Below, piece after piece: positions 7,955 to 16,873 of a DNA stretch of 48,771 nucleotides (within the stretch, counting starts at the first letter, position 1; every line of letters starts with the position of its first letter). This stretch comes from Planctomycetota bacterium (lineage in GTDB: Bacteria > Planctomycetota > SZUA-567 > H5-PLA8). The notes below the pieces were generated by a model. It made no database searches and had not been told where the DNA came from. It saw only the letters and a list, made by a program, of their open reading frames with translations. Made by a program: the position numbers and the translations under genes. The DNA lies in contig JAHCJK010000022.1 of the NCBI GenBank assembly GCA_026184295.1, forward strand, positions 1-48,771, written 5' to 3'.

Positions 7955-9520
7955 TTACTTGGTGCTGAATCGCACGTCGTCCACGAAGACGCTGCAGTTC
8001 AAGCCCGCGCCCGCGGCCTGGATGCGAATCTCGTAGGTCGCCTTGGGGTTGAAGCCTTCGGCGCCGTCGAGCAACGCCTTGAGCGGGACGGCGACTTCGT
8101 GCCACTGCCCGTCCTGAATCTCCTTGCAGTGCGCCGCGAGCGGCACGGCTTTGGTGGACACCTTGCTCGGCCCGCAGACCAGCGTCACGCTAAGCTCCGA
8201 GGGCTTGGCCGCGCCGGCGACCTTCGCGGCGAAGCAGAGCGTCTTGTAGCCGCCGATGTCGGTCAGGTCGTTCAGCGCCCAGTTGTGCCAGTTCCAGCCG
8301 CCCTCGCCCTTCTCCACGCCGTCGAAGCGGAACTCGAGCGCCGTGTCGCCGCTCTTCTTCTCGGCCTTCTGCGCCTTGAGGTAGCCATCCTTGCCGCCGT
8401 TCATCCAGCCGTTGCCGCCGGAAAAGCCTTCGCCGTTCCAGACCCCGAGCGTGCTCGAGACGAACGGCGCGAAGCCCTTGGCCAGGTCCTGCGGCAGGTC
8501 CCAGCGCACCACCGCTTCCGCCGTCTTGCCTTTCGTCTGGCGGAAGGCGAAGAAGCAGCGCCGCGCGTCGCTCCACGCGATCCCGAAGGGCTTGAACGGC
8601 AGCGCGGGCCCGCAGTTCGTCCAGGTCTTGCCCTGGTCGGTGCTGAAGCAGAGCTGCGTGTTCTTGACGCCCACGATGCGCCCGCCCGGCGCTTCCACGA
8701 AGAGCCCGCGCGCGGGGGCGTTGAGTTTCGTCCAGGTCTTGCCCCGGTCGGTGCTGACGCAGTTCTGGCCGTCCCAGAGCATCGGCCAGTAGATCGCCCC
8801 GTCGCTCGCGCGGAGATGATTGCCGGCCGCGCCGAAGTCGCTCACCTTCGTCCACGTCGCGCCCGCGTCTTCCGAACGGTAGATGCCCCAGGCGTGTTCC
8901 TTCAGCCAGCCGGACGTGTTCGTGAGGTACGTCTTGGCGTCGAGCACGATCGGGTCGGAGCTGTGGTTGGAATTCTCGGGCAGGCGGTCGCCGATCTTCG
9001 TCCAGGTCTTGCCCGCGTCGGTCGATTGGTGCGTGCTGCGTTTCTGTTCGTGCAGGCCGAGCAGCAGCGTCTTGTACTCGGGATCGCCCAGATCGACGCC
9101 GATGCCGTCGCAGTGCTCGTTCGTGCCCAGCTTCACCAGCGTCTTGCCGCCGTCGGTCGTCTTCCAGACGCCGTAGCCGTACATCCCGCTCGTCCAGAAG
9201 TTCTTCGGGTTCTTGGGATCGAAGACGAACTGCACCGCCTGGCCCTTGTTCGGCGGGCGGCTGCCTTCCTGGCCCAAACGCGCCCAGGTCGCGCCGCCGT
9301 CGGAACTCGCCCAGAGCCCCAGGCCGACCATGCTGCAGATCACGTCGCCGGAATTGGGCGGGCAGACGACCTTCCACGGCCCGGCGTTGCCGGTCCATTC
9401 GCTGCCGCCCAGGTTGCCGGTGGCGTCCACCCAGCGCATCTCGTCCTCGTCGCCGGCGCGCGCGCAGCCCGCAGCCAGGACGAAGCTCAACACCAGCGTA
9501 GTAAAGCGCGCGGTCTGCAT
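7955..9520 (-). CDS. Asp-box (BNR/sialidase-like) beta-propeller lipoprotein with C-terminal carbohydrate-binding-like domain
   Basis: A 521-residue exported protein. The signal peptide ends in a lipobox (LAAGC, Cys19), so it is probably lipid-anchored. The body has six Asp-box turns of the form S-x-D-x-G-x-T-W (SSDGGATW, TTDGGKTL, STDAGKTW, SEDAGATW, STDRGKTW, STDQGKTW), the hallmark of sialidase, Vps10 and photosynthesis-assembly propellers. Residues from about 350 form a beta-sandwich-like region (LEFRFDGVEKGEGGWNWHNW onward) that resembles a carbohydrate-binding module. I see no clear sialidase Arg triad or catalytic Tyr/Glu pair, so a binding role is as likely as hydrolysis. Start: the open frame runs upstream into the divergent gene, but the signal peptide marks the ATG at 9520, which has a GGGGGG tract 6 nt before it. 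Confidence 0.82.
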   Translation of the reverse strand: MQTARFTTLVLSFVLAAGCARAGDEDEMRWVDATGNLGGSEWTGNAGPWKVVCPPNSGDVICSMVGLGLWASSDGGATWARLGQEGSRPPNKGQAVQFVFDPKNPKNFWTSGMYGYGVWKTTDGGKTLVKLGTNEHCDGIGVDLGDPEYKTLLLGLHEQKRSTHQSTDAGKTWTKIGDRLPENSNHSSDPIVLDAKTYLTNTSGWLKEHAWGIYRSEDAGATWTKVSDFGAAGNHLRASDGAIYWPMLWDGQNCVSTDRGKTWTKLNAPARGLFVEAPGGRIVGVKNTQLCFSTDQGKTWTNCGPALPFKPFGIAWSDARRCFFAFRQTKGKTAEAVVRWDLPQDLAKGFAPFVSSTLGVWNGEGFSGGNGWMNGGKDGYLKAQKAEKKSGDTALEFRFDGVEKGEGGWNWHNWALNDLTDIGGYKTLCFAAKVAGAAKPSELSVTLVCGPSKVSTKAVPLAAHCKEIQDGQWHEVAVPLKALLDGAEGFNPKATYEIRIQAAGAGLNCSVFVDDVRFSTK

Positions 9521-9740
9521 GTGCGGCCCCCCGTCGAATCGCCCACCCTCCATCGCAATACACCAGAAACCGCTTTCGTCTCCGTGGTTTACGGGATGTA
9601 CGATCGAGAAAATGCGCGCGCCGGCACGAGCGGGCGGCGGGCGAGGAATTCGGTTGTTCGCGTTTCGCCCCATCGATAAAAGAAAGCGTGTGTAAACCTG
9701 ATTTCTAGATAGTTGCCTGCGAACACATCGAGGAATGCGT

Positions 9741-10712
9741 ATGGAAATCTCCGCCGTGGACGCCGTCACGCCGGCCATCGACCGTGCCAAGCACGTCTGC
9801 TTCAACCCGCTCGATCTCGGCAAGTGGTTCCTGCTCGGCTTCTGCGCCTTTCTCGCGTACCTCGGCCAGGGCGGCGGGGGCTTTCCCAATTTTAGCGGCA
9901 ACATCGGCGGCGGTCCCGGCGGCGCGTCCTCCGAGATTCAGCAGGCCCTGGACTGGATCAAGGCGAACCTCGGCCTGGTGGTGCTGCTCGCCGTCGCTTT
10001 CATGGCCGTCTCCTTCGTGATCGGGCAGCTTGTCCTGTGGCTGCAATCGCGCGGGACGTTCATGTTCATCGACGGGATCGTGCACAACCGCGGGCTGGTC
10101 GTGCAGCCGTGGCACGAGTTCGCCGAACTGGGCAACAGCCTGTACATGTTCCGCTTCGCGATCAGTTGCGTCAGCTACCTGGTCATGCTGGTGGTCGTAG
10201 GGCTGCCGGCGCTGATCGCGTGGGGCGACCTCATGACGCTCAGGTTCACCTCCGCGTCGCTGATCGGGATCATCCTTTTTCTGGTGCTGTGGATCCCGGC
10301 GATCCTGGTCTTTTTCATCGTCCACTGGCTGGTGATGGAGTTCGTCGCGCCGACGATGTACCTCCGCCGCATCCGCGCGCTCGAAGCCTGGCAGGTGGTC
10401 CGCAGCGAGATCGTCGCGGGGCGGACGGGCACGCTCTTCGTCTACTTTCTGCTGAAAGTGCTGCTGGGGATGGTGGTGGGATTCCTGGCGACGGTGGCCA
10501 CCTGCTTGACCTGCTGCGTCGCCGGCCTGCCGTACATCGGTTCGGTGATCCTGCTCCCGCTCTTCGTCTTCGATCGCTCGTACTCGCTGCACTTCCTGGA
10601 GCAGTTCGGGCCGCAGTGGAAGTTCTTCCAGGACGAAGCGCCGCCTCCGCCGCCCATCGAGAGCGGGCCGTACGAGCCCCCGCAGATCGCGCCGCCTCCG
10701 CTGCCGCGGTGA
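9741..10712 (+). CDS. Polytopic membrane protein, DUF7544-like
   Basis: A 323-residue inner-membrane protein. The N-terminus (EISAVDAVTPAIDRAKHVCFNPLDLGKW) and several long hydrophobic spans separated by a Gly/Asn-rich loop (GGGGFPNFSGNIGGGPGG) match a family often annotated DUF7544, related to glycerophosphodiester-phosphodiesterase membrane domains. Six to seven transmembrane segments are visible (LLGFCAFLAYLG, LGLVVLLAVAFMAVSFVIG, YLVMLVVVGLPALI, LIGIILFLVLWIPAILVFFI, LLKVLLGMVVGFLATVATCL and others). The tail is Pro-rich. GAGGA ends 6 nt before the ATG at 9741; the ATG at 9735 would abut it, so the later start is preferred. It meets the glycosyltransferase gene tail to tail with no gap. 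Function unknown. Confidence 0.78.
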   Translation: MEISAVDAVTPAIDRAKHVCFNPLDLGKWFLLGFCAFLAYLGQGGGGFPNFSGNIGGGPGGASSEIQQALDWIKANLGLVVLLAVAFMAVSFVIGQLVLWLQSRGTFMFIDGIVHNRGLVVQPWHEFAELGNSLYMFRFAISCVSYLVMLVVVGLPALIAWGDLMTLRFTSASLIGIILFLVLWIPAILVFFIVHWLVMEFVAPTMYLRRIRALEAWQVVRSEIVAGRTGTLFVYFLLKVLLGMVVGFLATVATCLTCCVAGLPYIGSVILLPLFVFDRSYSLHFLEQFGPQWKFFQDEAPPPPPIESGPYEPPQIAPPPLPR

Positions 10713-12209
10713 TCACGGCGCGCGCGGGACGTACAGCCAGACTTCGGCCTCGTAGAAACGGATGCGTTCCTTCGCGACCATGCGCTGCCGGAGGCAGTCG
10801 AGCAGTTCGGGTTCCGGCATCCCGTTGGTCATCACGAACCAGAGGCGCGGCGGCGGGGTCCGTTCGAGGTACGCGGCGAGGCGCGGGAGTTCGCGCGGGC
10901 CGTCGCCGAAGGTCACGCGCAGGGGCGAGCCCGCGCGTTCGAAGTAGTAATCGTAGTAGAATCCTTTCGTCCCCCAGATGTATCCCAGTACGACGCCGTT
11001 GGCATCGGGTTCGTGCCGCGCGACGTACTCGGCGGCCTCGCGCATCTGCGCGTGCCACGGCCGCGCGAAGTAATGCAGCCCGAAGACCGTATGGATCAGC
11101 AGCGCGGCCGGCGCGAGCACCGCCGCCCAGGCGCGCAGGCGCGGGGCCACCGGCAGCCGGAGGAGCGCTCGCGCCAGCAGGACGTACGCCGGCAGCGCCG
11201 AGATCGCCAGGTAGCGGTACATGAAGACCGGATTGAAGACGAACGAGACGCCGAAGGCGGCCAGCGGAGGCCCGGCCAGCCAGACGAGCAGAAAGAAGCC
11301 CGGCGAATCGAGCAGCGCCGCGCCGCGGCCCGTGACGCGGCTCCGGATTTCGCGCGCCGCGACCACCGCCAGCACGAGGAACAGCCCCAGGACCACGCAC
11401 CCCAGAACGGCCGAGTGGTTGAACAGGTAGAAGACGAACGCGGGCAGGTCCAGCAGGGCCGGGCGCGGAACCCAGGCGCCGCCCGACTTCACCGCCGCGA
11501 GCAGCCGGAAGAAGACGAAGAGCCACGGCAGGTAGCCCACCGCGATCAGCGCGAAGACCGCCAGCCAGCGAAGGTAGAACCGGCGCGTGCCCGCCAGCCC
11601 GTAGAGCGCGAAGAAGGCCACCAGCAGCCCGCCGAAGTAATGCGTGTAGCAGCAGAGCAGCGCCGCGAGCGCGAAGAGCAACGCGTACGTCCACGACCAC
11701 GCGCCCCTTTCGTGGATGCGTTCGACGAGCAGCAGCAGCAGCCAGGCGCAGAGCCCCGAAGCGAACATCAGCATCGCGTAGGGGCGCGCGTTGCGGCTGA
11801 CGTCCAGCGGCCACCAGACCACCGCGGTGATGCACGCGGCCGCCAGGGCTTCGCGAAACGTGTAGAGCCGGCGCGTCACGAGAAAGACCATCGGCACGGT
11901 GAGCGTCCCGAAGAGCGCGGCGCTGAAGCGCAGCCCCCATTCCGAGTCGCCCACGAGCGGCAGGAGCGTGTGCAGCGAAAGGTGGTACGCGGGCGGCTGA
12001 AGGTCGAGCCCGGCGCCGAGCTTTTCGAACAGGACCGAGAGGCTGCCCGAGGCCACGTCCCAACTGTAGAACTCGTCGAGCCAGAGCGATTCCTTGCCCA
12101 AGTCGTAAAAGCGCAGGGCCGCGGCGAAGAGCGTCACCAGTGCGAGCGTGCTCCAGGCCCAGCGCGGGATGGGTTCGGGCAGGTGGGCGCGGGTCGCGGG
12201 TTCGTCCAC
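10713..12209 (-). CDS. GT-C fold glycosyltransferase (GT39/ArnT-like mannosyltransferase family)
   Basis: A 498-residue integral membrane protein with about eleven transmembrane helices. The first extracytoplasmic loop carries the family signature SLWLDEFYSWD (Asp45, Glu46), the acidic pair that binds metal and lipid-phosphate sugar donor in GT39/GT83-type enzymes. A soluble C-terminal part follows (about 395-498, AQMREAAEYVARHEPDANGVV). Such enzymes move a sugar from a polyprenyl-phosphate carrier to protein, lipid A or cell-surface glycan. The acceptor here is unknown. Start is GTG at 12209 with only a weak upstream ribosome site, so the exact N-terminus is uncertain by a few codons. Confidence 0.85.
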   Translation of the reverse strand: MDEPATRAHLPEPIPRWAWSTLALVTLFAAALRFYDLGKESLWLDEFYSWDVASGSLSVLFEKLGAGLDLQPPAYHLSLHTLLPLVGDSEWGLRFSAALFGTLTVPMVFLVTRRLYTFREALAAACITAVVWWPLDVSRNARPYAMLMFASGLCAWLLLLLVERIHERGAWSWTYALLFALAALLCCYTHYFGGLLVAFFALYGLAGTRRFYLRWLAVFALIAVGYLPWLFVFFRLLAAVKSGGAWVPRPALLDLPAFVFYLFNHSAVLGCVVLGLFLVLAVVAAREIRSRVTGRGAALLDSPGFFLLVWLAGPPLAAFGVSFVFNPVFMYRYLAISALPAYVLLARALLRLPVAPRLRAWAAVLAPAALLIHTVFGLHYFARPWHAQMREAAEYVARHEPDANGVVLGYIWGTKGFYYDYYFERAGSPLRVTFGDGPRELPRLAAYLERTPPPRLWFVMTNGMPEPELLDCLRQRMVAKERIRFYEAEVWLYVPRAP

Positions 12210-12250
12210 GCGGGCGAGCCTAACCGAGGATCGGCGGTCCTCTAGGCCAC

Positions 12251-12291
12251 GAAAAGAAACGGGGCGGGCGTTCCCGAAGGAACCCCGCCCC
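12251..12291 (-). terminator. Rho-independent terminator of xylA
   Basis: On the minus strand an 8-bp GC stem (GGGGCGGG / CCCGCCCC, 12261-12268 and 12284-12291) encloses a second TTCC/GGAA stem and is followed by TTTCTTTT, 25 bp past the xylA stop. Confidence 0.85.
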
Positions 12292-12315
12292 GCAAAGCGC
12301 GAGACTTCGCCGCGG

Positions 12316-13485
12316 CTACCGCACGCCGAGGATGATCTCGTTGAGCAGTTGGTCGAGGCGCTCGTAGGGCAGGCGCCGCGAGGCCAGTTCGTTGGGGTTG
12401 AAGGGCGTGTTCATCAGCTTCGCGGCGTTGCCGGCGGAGAACTTCCGCGTCAGGCCTTCCAGCGTCTTGTTGGAGCGGTTGATCTCCTTGAGGATCTGCT
12501 GGATTTCCTTGTTGGCGTCCACCTGCTTCGCCTTTTCCTGCAGGATCGCATAGGTGCGCATGCAGCCGCGCGCGAAATCCCAGACGCCCTCGCTGTCCTC
12601 CGTGCGGTAGGCGTGCGCGTCGAAGTGGCGGGGGCCCTTGTAGCCGCTGTTTTCGAGCAGCCGCACGAGCATCAGGTTGCCCTTCAGGTCCTCGCTGCCG
12701 AAGCGCAGGTCCTGGTCGAAGCGGCCCATCTTCTGGCCGTTCAGGTCGATGTGGAAGAGCTTCCCGGCCTCGATCGCCTGGCCGACGTGGTGGGTGAAGT
12801 TCAGCCCCGCCATCGTCTCGTGCGCGTACTCGGGGTTGACGCCGACCATCTCGGGCAGGTCGAGCGTCTCGATGAAGGCGAGCATGTTGCCGGTGGTGGC
12901 GTTGTAGATGTCGCCGCGCGGTTCGTTGGGCTTGGCCTCGAGCGCGAAGACGAGCTTGTACTTCCGGCTCTTCACGTAATGGCAGAGGAAGTTCATCGCT
13001 TCGCGGTTGCGCTTGATCGCTTCGCGCGGGTCCTTGGAGAGATCGACTTCGGCGCCTTCGCGCCCGCCCCAGAAGACGTAGATCTTCGCGCCCATCTCGA
13101 CGCCCAGGTCGATGGCCTGCATCGTCTTCTGCACCGCGTACGCGCGCACGGAGGCGTCGTTGCTGGTAAAGGCGCCGTCCTTGAAGACCGGATGCGAGAA
13201 GAGGTTCGTGGTCGCCATGCTGCAGACGATGCCGGTGTCCTTCATGGCCTTCCTGGCGTCGGCGACGATGCGATTGCGTTCGGCCAGGGTGCTGCCGAAG
13301 GGCACCAGGTCGTTGTCGTGGAAGTTGAAGCCCCACGCGCCGACCTCGGCCATTTTGCGGATGTTGACGATCGGGTCGAGCGCCGGGCGCGTCTCCGAGC
13401 CGAACGGATCGCGGCCGGGATTGGCGGTGGTCCAGAGACCAAAGGTGAATTTGTGTTCGGGCTTGGGTGCGTACCGGTCGGCCAT
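12316..13485 (-). CDS. xylA: Xylose isomerase
   Basis: A 389-residue cytoplasmic enzyme interconverting D-xylose and D-xylulose (and glucose/fructose), of the short class I type known from Streptomyces. Conserved catalytic and metal positions are visible: His56 in FNFHDND (ring opening), Glu183 and Lys185 in [12 protein letters not shown], Glu219 and His222 in NPEYAHE, Asp247 in HIDLNGQ, Asp257/Asp259 in FDQD, and Asp289 in [12 protein letters not shown]. The open frame extends 30 codons upstream, but homology starts at [16 protein letters not shown], and GGAGAGGGAGA stands about 8 nt before that ATG. A terminator follows closely, so it is likely a lone transcription unit. No xylulokinase gene is nearby. 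Confidence 0.96.
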   Translation of the reverse strand: MADRYAPKPEHKFTFGLWTTANPGRDPFGSETRPALDPIVNIRKMAEVGAWGFNFHDNDLVPFGSTLAERNRIVADARKAMKDTGIVCSMATTNLFSHPVFKDGAFTSNDASVRAYAVQKTMQAIDLGVEMGAKIYVFWGGREGAEVDLSKDPREAIKRNREAMNFLCHYVKSRKYKLVFALEAKPNEPRGDIYNATTGNMLAFIETLDLPEMVGVNPEYAHETMAGLNFTHHVGQAIEAGKLFHIDLNGQKMGRFDQDLRFGSEDLKGNLMLVRLLENSGYKGPRHFDAHAYRTEDSEGVWDFARGCMRTYAILQEKAKQVDANKEIQQILKEINRSNKTLEGLTRKFSAGNAAKLMNTPFNPNELASRRLPYERLDQLLNEIILGVR

Positions 13486-13602
13486 GGCGAAAGTCTCCCT
13501 CTCCTGGGTAACCCCGTGCATTCGTAAGCGGCGTGAGAAGTGGGTATGCCTACCGGAGGACTTGCCCGGCGTCAAAGTCAGGCGCGGCGCCGGGGAGCCC
13601 GG

Positions 13603-14625
13603 CTACTTGCCGAAGGGCGCGCGGTCGAAGCGGTCGAGCACCACTTCGCAGGCGCCGATGGGGATTTCGACTTCCATCTTGACCGGGATGCGCGCGGCCT
13701 CGTGCACCCAGATGCGCACGTCCCCGCGGCGCTGGAAGAGCCCGTTGAAGCCGCACTTCAGCGCGATCAGGATGCAGGCCTGCCGCCGGCCGACCCCCTT
13801 CACGTCCAGGTGCTCGCGGGCCACGGGCACGATCTCGGTGTCCCAGACGCGGCGGTCGGCGCAAATGGGCAGGACGATGCGCGCCTCCTTGAGCTTGCGA
13901 TCGAGTTCCGGGCGGCTCAGGCGCCCGGCGGCCGCGGCCGATGCCAGGTCTTCGCGCAGCTTCAGGTTCGCGCCGAGATCGATCGCGCGCAGGTAGTAGA
14001 TCGCGCTGAGCGGGTCGAGCACCTTGCCGGAGAGCGGGACGGTGAGCCCGCTGATGCTGTCGTCGATGCGGGTGCGTTCGTACAGGGCTTCCATCCTGGC
14101 CGCGGTGTAGTCCATGCGGATGCGTTCTTCGCCCTTGTAGGTCCCTTCGCGCAGGTTGGCGTAATAGTATCGGGAGAAGCCGCCTTTCACGTCGATGGTG
14201 CTGATGGCCTTGTCCTTGACCGGATAGAAATTCGCGACCAGGCGCGTGGAGCGCGTGTCCATGCGGACTTCCCAGTACTCGGGCGCGGACTTCCCGCCCG
14301 GGTTCTCGCGCTTCTTGACCTTCATGATCGTGCGCCCGGCGGGCACGCCGTTCCAATGAATCTCGTACTCCAGGCTCTCGCCGCCGTCCTCTTCGTTGAC
14401 TTCGCGGGCGCTGCCCAGGTTCAAATCGGCGGGAAGGAGTTCGGCGTGCGGACGGATCTCGCCCAGCGGCGCGGCGACCGGCGCCGGCTGCGGCTCTTCG
14501 CCCTTGGGCAGCGTGTACGGAACGAACGCGCGCCCCTGCGCGCCGGCGCCGGGCGTGGCGTAGAAGGCCACGCCGGTCACCAGGGCGGCGACCGCACTAA
14601 AGAGGATAGGCATACGCAGCTTCAT
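13603..14625 (-). CDS. Exported DUF3108-type protein
   Basis: A 340-residue protein with a signal peptide (about 1-30, KLRMPILFSAVAALVTGVAFYATPGAGAQ). The mature part begins like DUF3108 proteins: GESLEYEIHWNGVPAGRTIMKV, then a beta-rich region with STIDVKGGFSRYYYANLREGTYKGEERIRMDY, and DPLSAIYYLRAIDL, the usual DUF3108 core segment. These proteins are thought to form outer-surface or periplasmic beta-structures of unknown role. The start at 14625 is set by the signal peptide; an in-frame start 12 codons upstream exists and the ribosome site is weak for both. It is divergent from the 14947 gene across 321 bp. Confidence 0.8.
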   Translation of the reverse strand: MKLRMPILFSAVAALVTGVAFYATPGAGAQGRAFVPYTLPKGEEPQPAPVAAPLGEIRPHAELLPADLNLGSAREVNEEDGGESLEYEIHWNGVPAGRTIMKVKKRENPGGKSAPEYWEVRMDTRSTRLVANFYPVKDKAISTIDVKGGFSRYYYANLREGTYKGEERIRMDYTAARMEALYERTRIDDSISGLTVPLSGKVLDPLSAIYYLRAIDLGANLKLREDLASAAAAGRLSRPELDRKLKEARIVLPICADRRVWDTEIVPVAREHLDVKGVGRRQACILIALKCGFNGLFQRRGDVRIWVHEAARIPVKMEVEIPIGACEVVLDRFDRAPFGK

Positions 14626-14946
14626 CGGACCGTGCCCGTTCCTGCAACGCCTGCGACACACGTGCGTTGCCGTTGTTGCTTGGATTTCAAGAGTTTAGGA
14701 GAGCTGTAAGGCCCTCGCAAGCATCATATAAGGACGCGGTGGCGCTCCAAACCTTTAGAAAATGAAGAAACAGCGCCGCCAAGCCGTCTCGAGATTTGAG
14801 TGTAACTCGCGTGGGAAAATAGAGTTATATTTGATGGAATAGGAGCAGCATGCGAGTTCACAATGCGTCATAAGGAAGCCGGACGTTGGGGCGGCACGCG
14901 TCCGGATACGGAAGAACATCCAAGGGGTCCAAGGGGTTAGAACGCC
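14626..14946. other. Divergent intergenic region, no gene seen
   Basis: The 321 bp between the divergent DUF3108 gene and the 14947 gene hold no convincing coding frame. The stretch 14745-14860 is distinctly AT-richer than its surroundings and probably holds promoters. Inside it is a hairpin-forming inverted repeat (CCGGACG at 14879-14885, CGTCCGG at 14899-14905) and a tandem 9-mer (CAAGGGGTC-type) next to the ribosome site of the 14947 gene. I could not place a -35/-10 pair with confidence. Confidence 0.5.
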
Positions 14947-16758
14947 ATGATTGAGATGCGTGCCATGCGGTGGCTGACGGCCGGGTTCAGTGCGCTGGTG
15001 CTGGCGTGCGCGCAGCAGCCGGCCTGTGCCGCGGCGGACGACACCAACCTGAAGGACGTCACCATCGTCGTGGCCGACGAGCCCTACACGGGCGAACTGA
15101 TCCGCCCGCCGACGGACACCGAGTTCCGCTTCAAGCTCAAGGAAACCGGCGACGTGCTGACGTTCCGCTGGAGTTCGCTGGCGGAGAGCGAGCGCAAGCG
15201 CGTGCAGAAGCTCTTCGGGATCGAAGTCGAAGACGGGCAGGTGGCGTGGGGCGAGAAAGTCCCCTGCGTGCGCTACAAGCTCAAGAGCGGCAAGTCGGTC
15301 GAAGGCATGGAACTGACCGACCGCGCGATGCCGGGCGTGCGCGTGCTCAAGACGTACTCGCAGACGCTGTATCTTTCGAACAACGACATCGAGTCGGAAG
15401 AGAAGATCGAGAAGCGCGAGAGCGAGATTTACAACGCGAAGGAGTACTACGAGCGCAAGCTGCTGGAGCGCCCGCCGTCGAACGACAACGCCTCGAGCCA
15501 CCAGGAATTCGCGCAGCTTTGCTCCAACATCGGGCTGTACGACAAGGCGATCGACCACCTGGAGATGGCCAAGACCATCGACCCGCGCGTCGAGGAACGC
15601 ACCGCGGACTTCCGCCAGGAACTGGTCCGCAAGCACGCCGAGAAGCAGGCCGAGAAGCTGTACCTGCAGATTCAGGGCGACCGCCAGGCCGGCGACAACG
15701 CCAGCGCGCTGGTCAAGATCGACACGTTCATGCGCAACTTCCCCTCCAGCGAATACCGCACGCGCGTCGAATCGATGCGCCCGGAGGTCGAGAAGGGCAG
15801 CCAGGTGGATTTCACCAAGCAGATCATCTTCATGTATTACCACCTGATGAACGAGATGGTGGCCGAGCGCCTAAACAGGAAGGTCAAGATCGACGACAAG
15901 GGCCGCCCCGTGCCGTCGATCCCCGGCAAGCAGGTGACCACGCGCCAGTCGAACATCTTCCGCGGCGAACTGGTGAGCGAGAGCCCCGAGAAAGTCGTCC
16001 TGAAGCAGGGCGACACGACCCTCGAGATTCGCGGCAAGGACATCCTCTCGGTGCAGGACGTCGATCTGAGCAAGTCCTTCCGCCAGATCGAGCCCTCCTT
16101 CGCCGAACTGAAGGCCTACGTCAGCGACCCGAACAACGGGCTCGGCAAGGACATCGTCACGCGCATCTCGACGCTGCTGCGCCAGGACGAACAGAAGGTC
16201 AAGGACACCTGGGCCGGCCGCTTTAACCGCACGGCCACGTACGAAGAAGGCCGGCTGGTGCAGAGCCCCGTGTACACCTCGCTCCACAATGCCTACTACG
16301 GCAAGGGCTCGTGGCTTCGCGAAGGCGCGCAGTTCGCTCCCAGCGGCCAGGGCAACGGCAACGGGCGCAACAACGGCGGACGCAACACGGGCGGGCGCAA
16401 CACCGGAGGCCGCAATACCGGCGGGCGCAATAACGGCGGCAACGGCGGGAATACCAACGGCGGCAACACCGGACAGACGGGCGTGACCATCCAGCAGGAC
16501 GACACCGTCCATCCCGAGAACAGCGACGACCCCGAAGTGTGGTGGCGTTCGCAGACCGGCGAGACGCGCATGCAGATCCTGCGCGCGATGGCCGCCGAAA
16601 AACTCTTCCGCGTCAAGGAGCCCGTCTCCGGCAAGGTCTGCCCCGAATGCGGCGGCAAGGGCGCGATCGAAGTCACCGGTTCCGACAGCCAGCTCGTTCA
16701 GGTTCGCTGTCCCACGTGCCGCGGACTTAGGCTCCTGTTCGTAATTAATTATGAGTAA
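14947..16758 (+). CDS. Exported protein with TPR-like segment, Gly-Gly-Arg-Asn-Thr repeats and C-terminal four-cysteine cluster
   Basis: A 603-residue protein of no family I recognise. Signal peptide about 1-28 (MRWLTAGFSALVLACAQQPACAAA). Residues 30-150 are beta-rich and partly repeat at 300-370 (TRQSNIFRGELVSESPEKVVLKQGDTTLEIRGKDI can be read as the same small domain). Residues 160-260 look like TPR helices (LCSNIGLYDKAIDHLEMAKTIDP). Residues about 468-505 are near-perfect GGRNT/GGRNN repeats. The C-terminus has Cys565-x2-Cys568-G-G-K-G and Cys588-x2-Cys591, like one zinc site of DnaJ or a zinc ribbon. AAGGGG lies 9 nt before the ATG and a perfect terminator follows. A zinc-ribbon-like end on an exported protein is odd. 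Function unknown. Confidence 0.75.
   Translation: MIEMRAMRWLTAGFSALVLACAQQPACAAADDTNLKDVTIVVADEPYTGELIRPPTDTEFRFKLKETGDVLTFRWSSLAESERKRVQKLFGIEVEDGQVAWGEKVPCVRYKLKSGKSVEGMELTDRAMPGVRVLKTYSQTLYLSNNDIESEEKIEKRESEIYNAKEYYERKLLERPPSNDNASSHQEFAQLCSNIGLYDKAIDHLEMAKTIDPRVEERTADFRQELVRKHAEKQAEKLYLQIQGDRQAGDNASALVKIDTFMRNFPSSEYRTRVESMRPEVEKGSQVDFTKQIIFMYYHLMNEMVAERLNRKVKIDDKGRPVPSIPGKQVTTRQSNIFRGELVSESPEKVVLKQGDTTLEIRGKDILSVQDVDLSKSFRQIEPSFAELKAYVSDPNNGLGKDIVTRISTLLRQDEQKVKDTWAGRFNRTATYEEGRLVQSPVYTSLHNAYYGKGSWLREGAQFAPSGQGNGNGRNNGGRNTGGRNTGGRNTGGRNNGGNGGNTNGGNTGQTGVTIQQDDTVHPENSDDPEVWWRSQTGETRMQILRAMAAEKLFRVKEPVSGKVCPECGGKGAIEVTGSDSQLVQVRCPTCRGLRLLFVINYE
16363..16467 (+). repeat. Tandem 15-bp coding repeats (Gly-Gly-Arg-Asn-Thr/Asn)
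   Basis: Within the 14947 gene, units of the form GGC-GGN-CGC-AAY-ACN/AAC repeat about five times from 16366 to 16440 and then decay into Gly/Asn-rich sequence. Third positions vary between copies, so selection acts on the peptide and the array is not a recent expansion. Confidence 0.85.
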
Positions 16759-16789
16759 TTTGAACGACAACGCCGCTTGATCCGTTATG

Positions 16790-16824
16790 GTAAGGGGAGC
16801 CCCGGCTCCCCTTACTCGTTTTTA
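16790..16824 (+). terminator. Rho-independent terminator after the GGRNT-repeat gene
   Basis: A perfect 12-bp inverted repeat (16790-16801 and 16804-16815, arms GTAAGGGGAGCC and GGCTCCCCTTAC) is followed by TCGTTTTTA, 31 bp past the stop codon. Confidence 0.92.
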
Positions 16825-16873
16825 GGGGGCAACTTTTCGACAGCGGGTGTGTCTAAGTGCATGGAGGTGCTTG

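Noticed and set aside
7658..9679. 673-codon plus-strand frame opposite the Asp-box lipoprotein
   Set aside because: No motif; Asp-box turns are clear on the other strand.
9521..9904. N-terminal extension of the Asp-box gene
   Set aside because: Overlaps the divergent membrane-protein gene and lacks homology; the lipoprotein signal fixes the start at 9520.
14755..15843. 362-codon minus-strand frame and the 299-codon frame at 15871-16770
   Set aside because: Composition of antisense shadow; the plus-strand protein has a signal peptide, ribosome site, repeats and terminator.
16363..16467. Short regular repeats considered as a CRISPR-like array
   Set aside because: Units are 15 bp, in frame and without spacers; they encode a peptide repeat.
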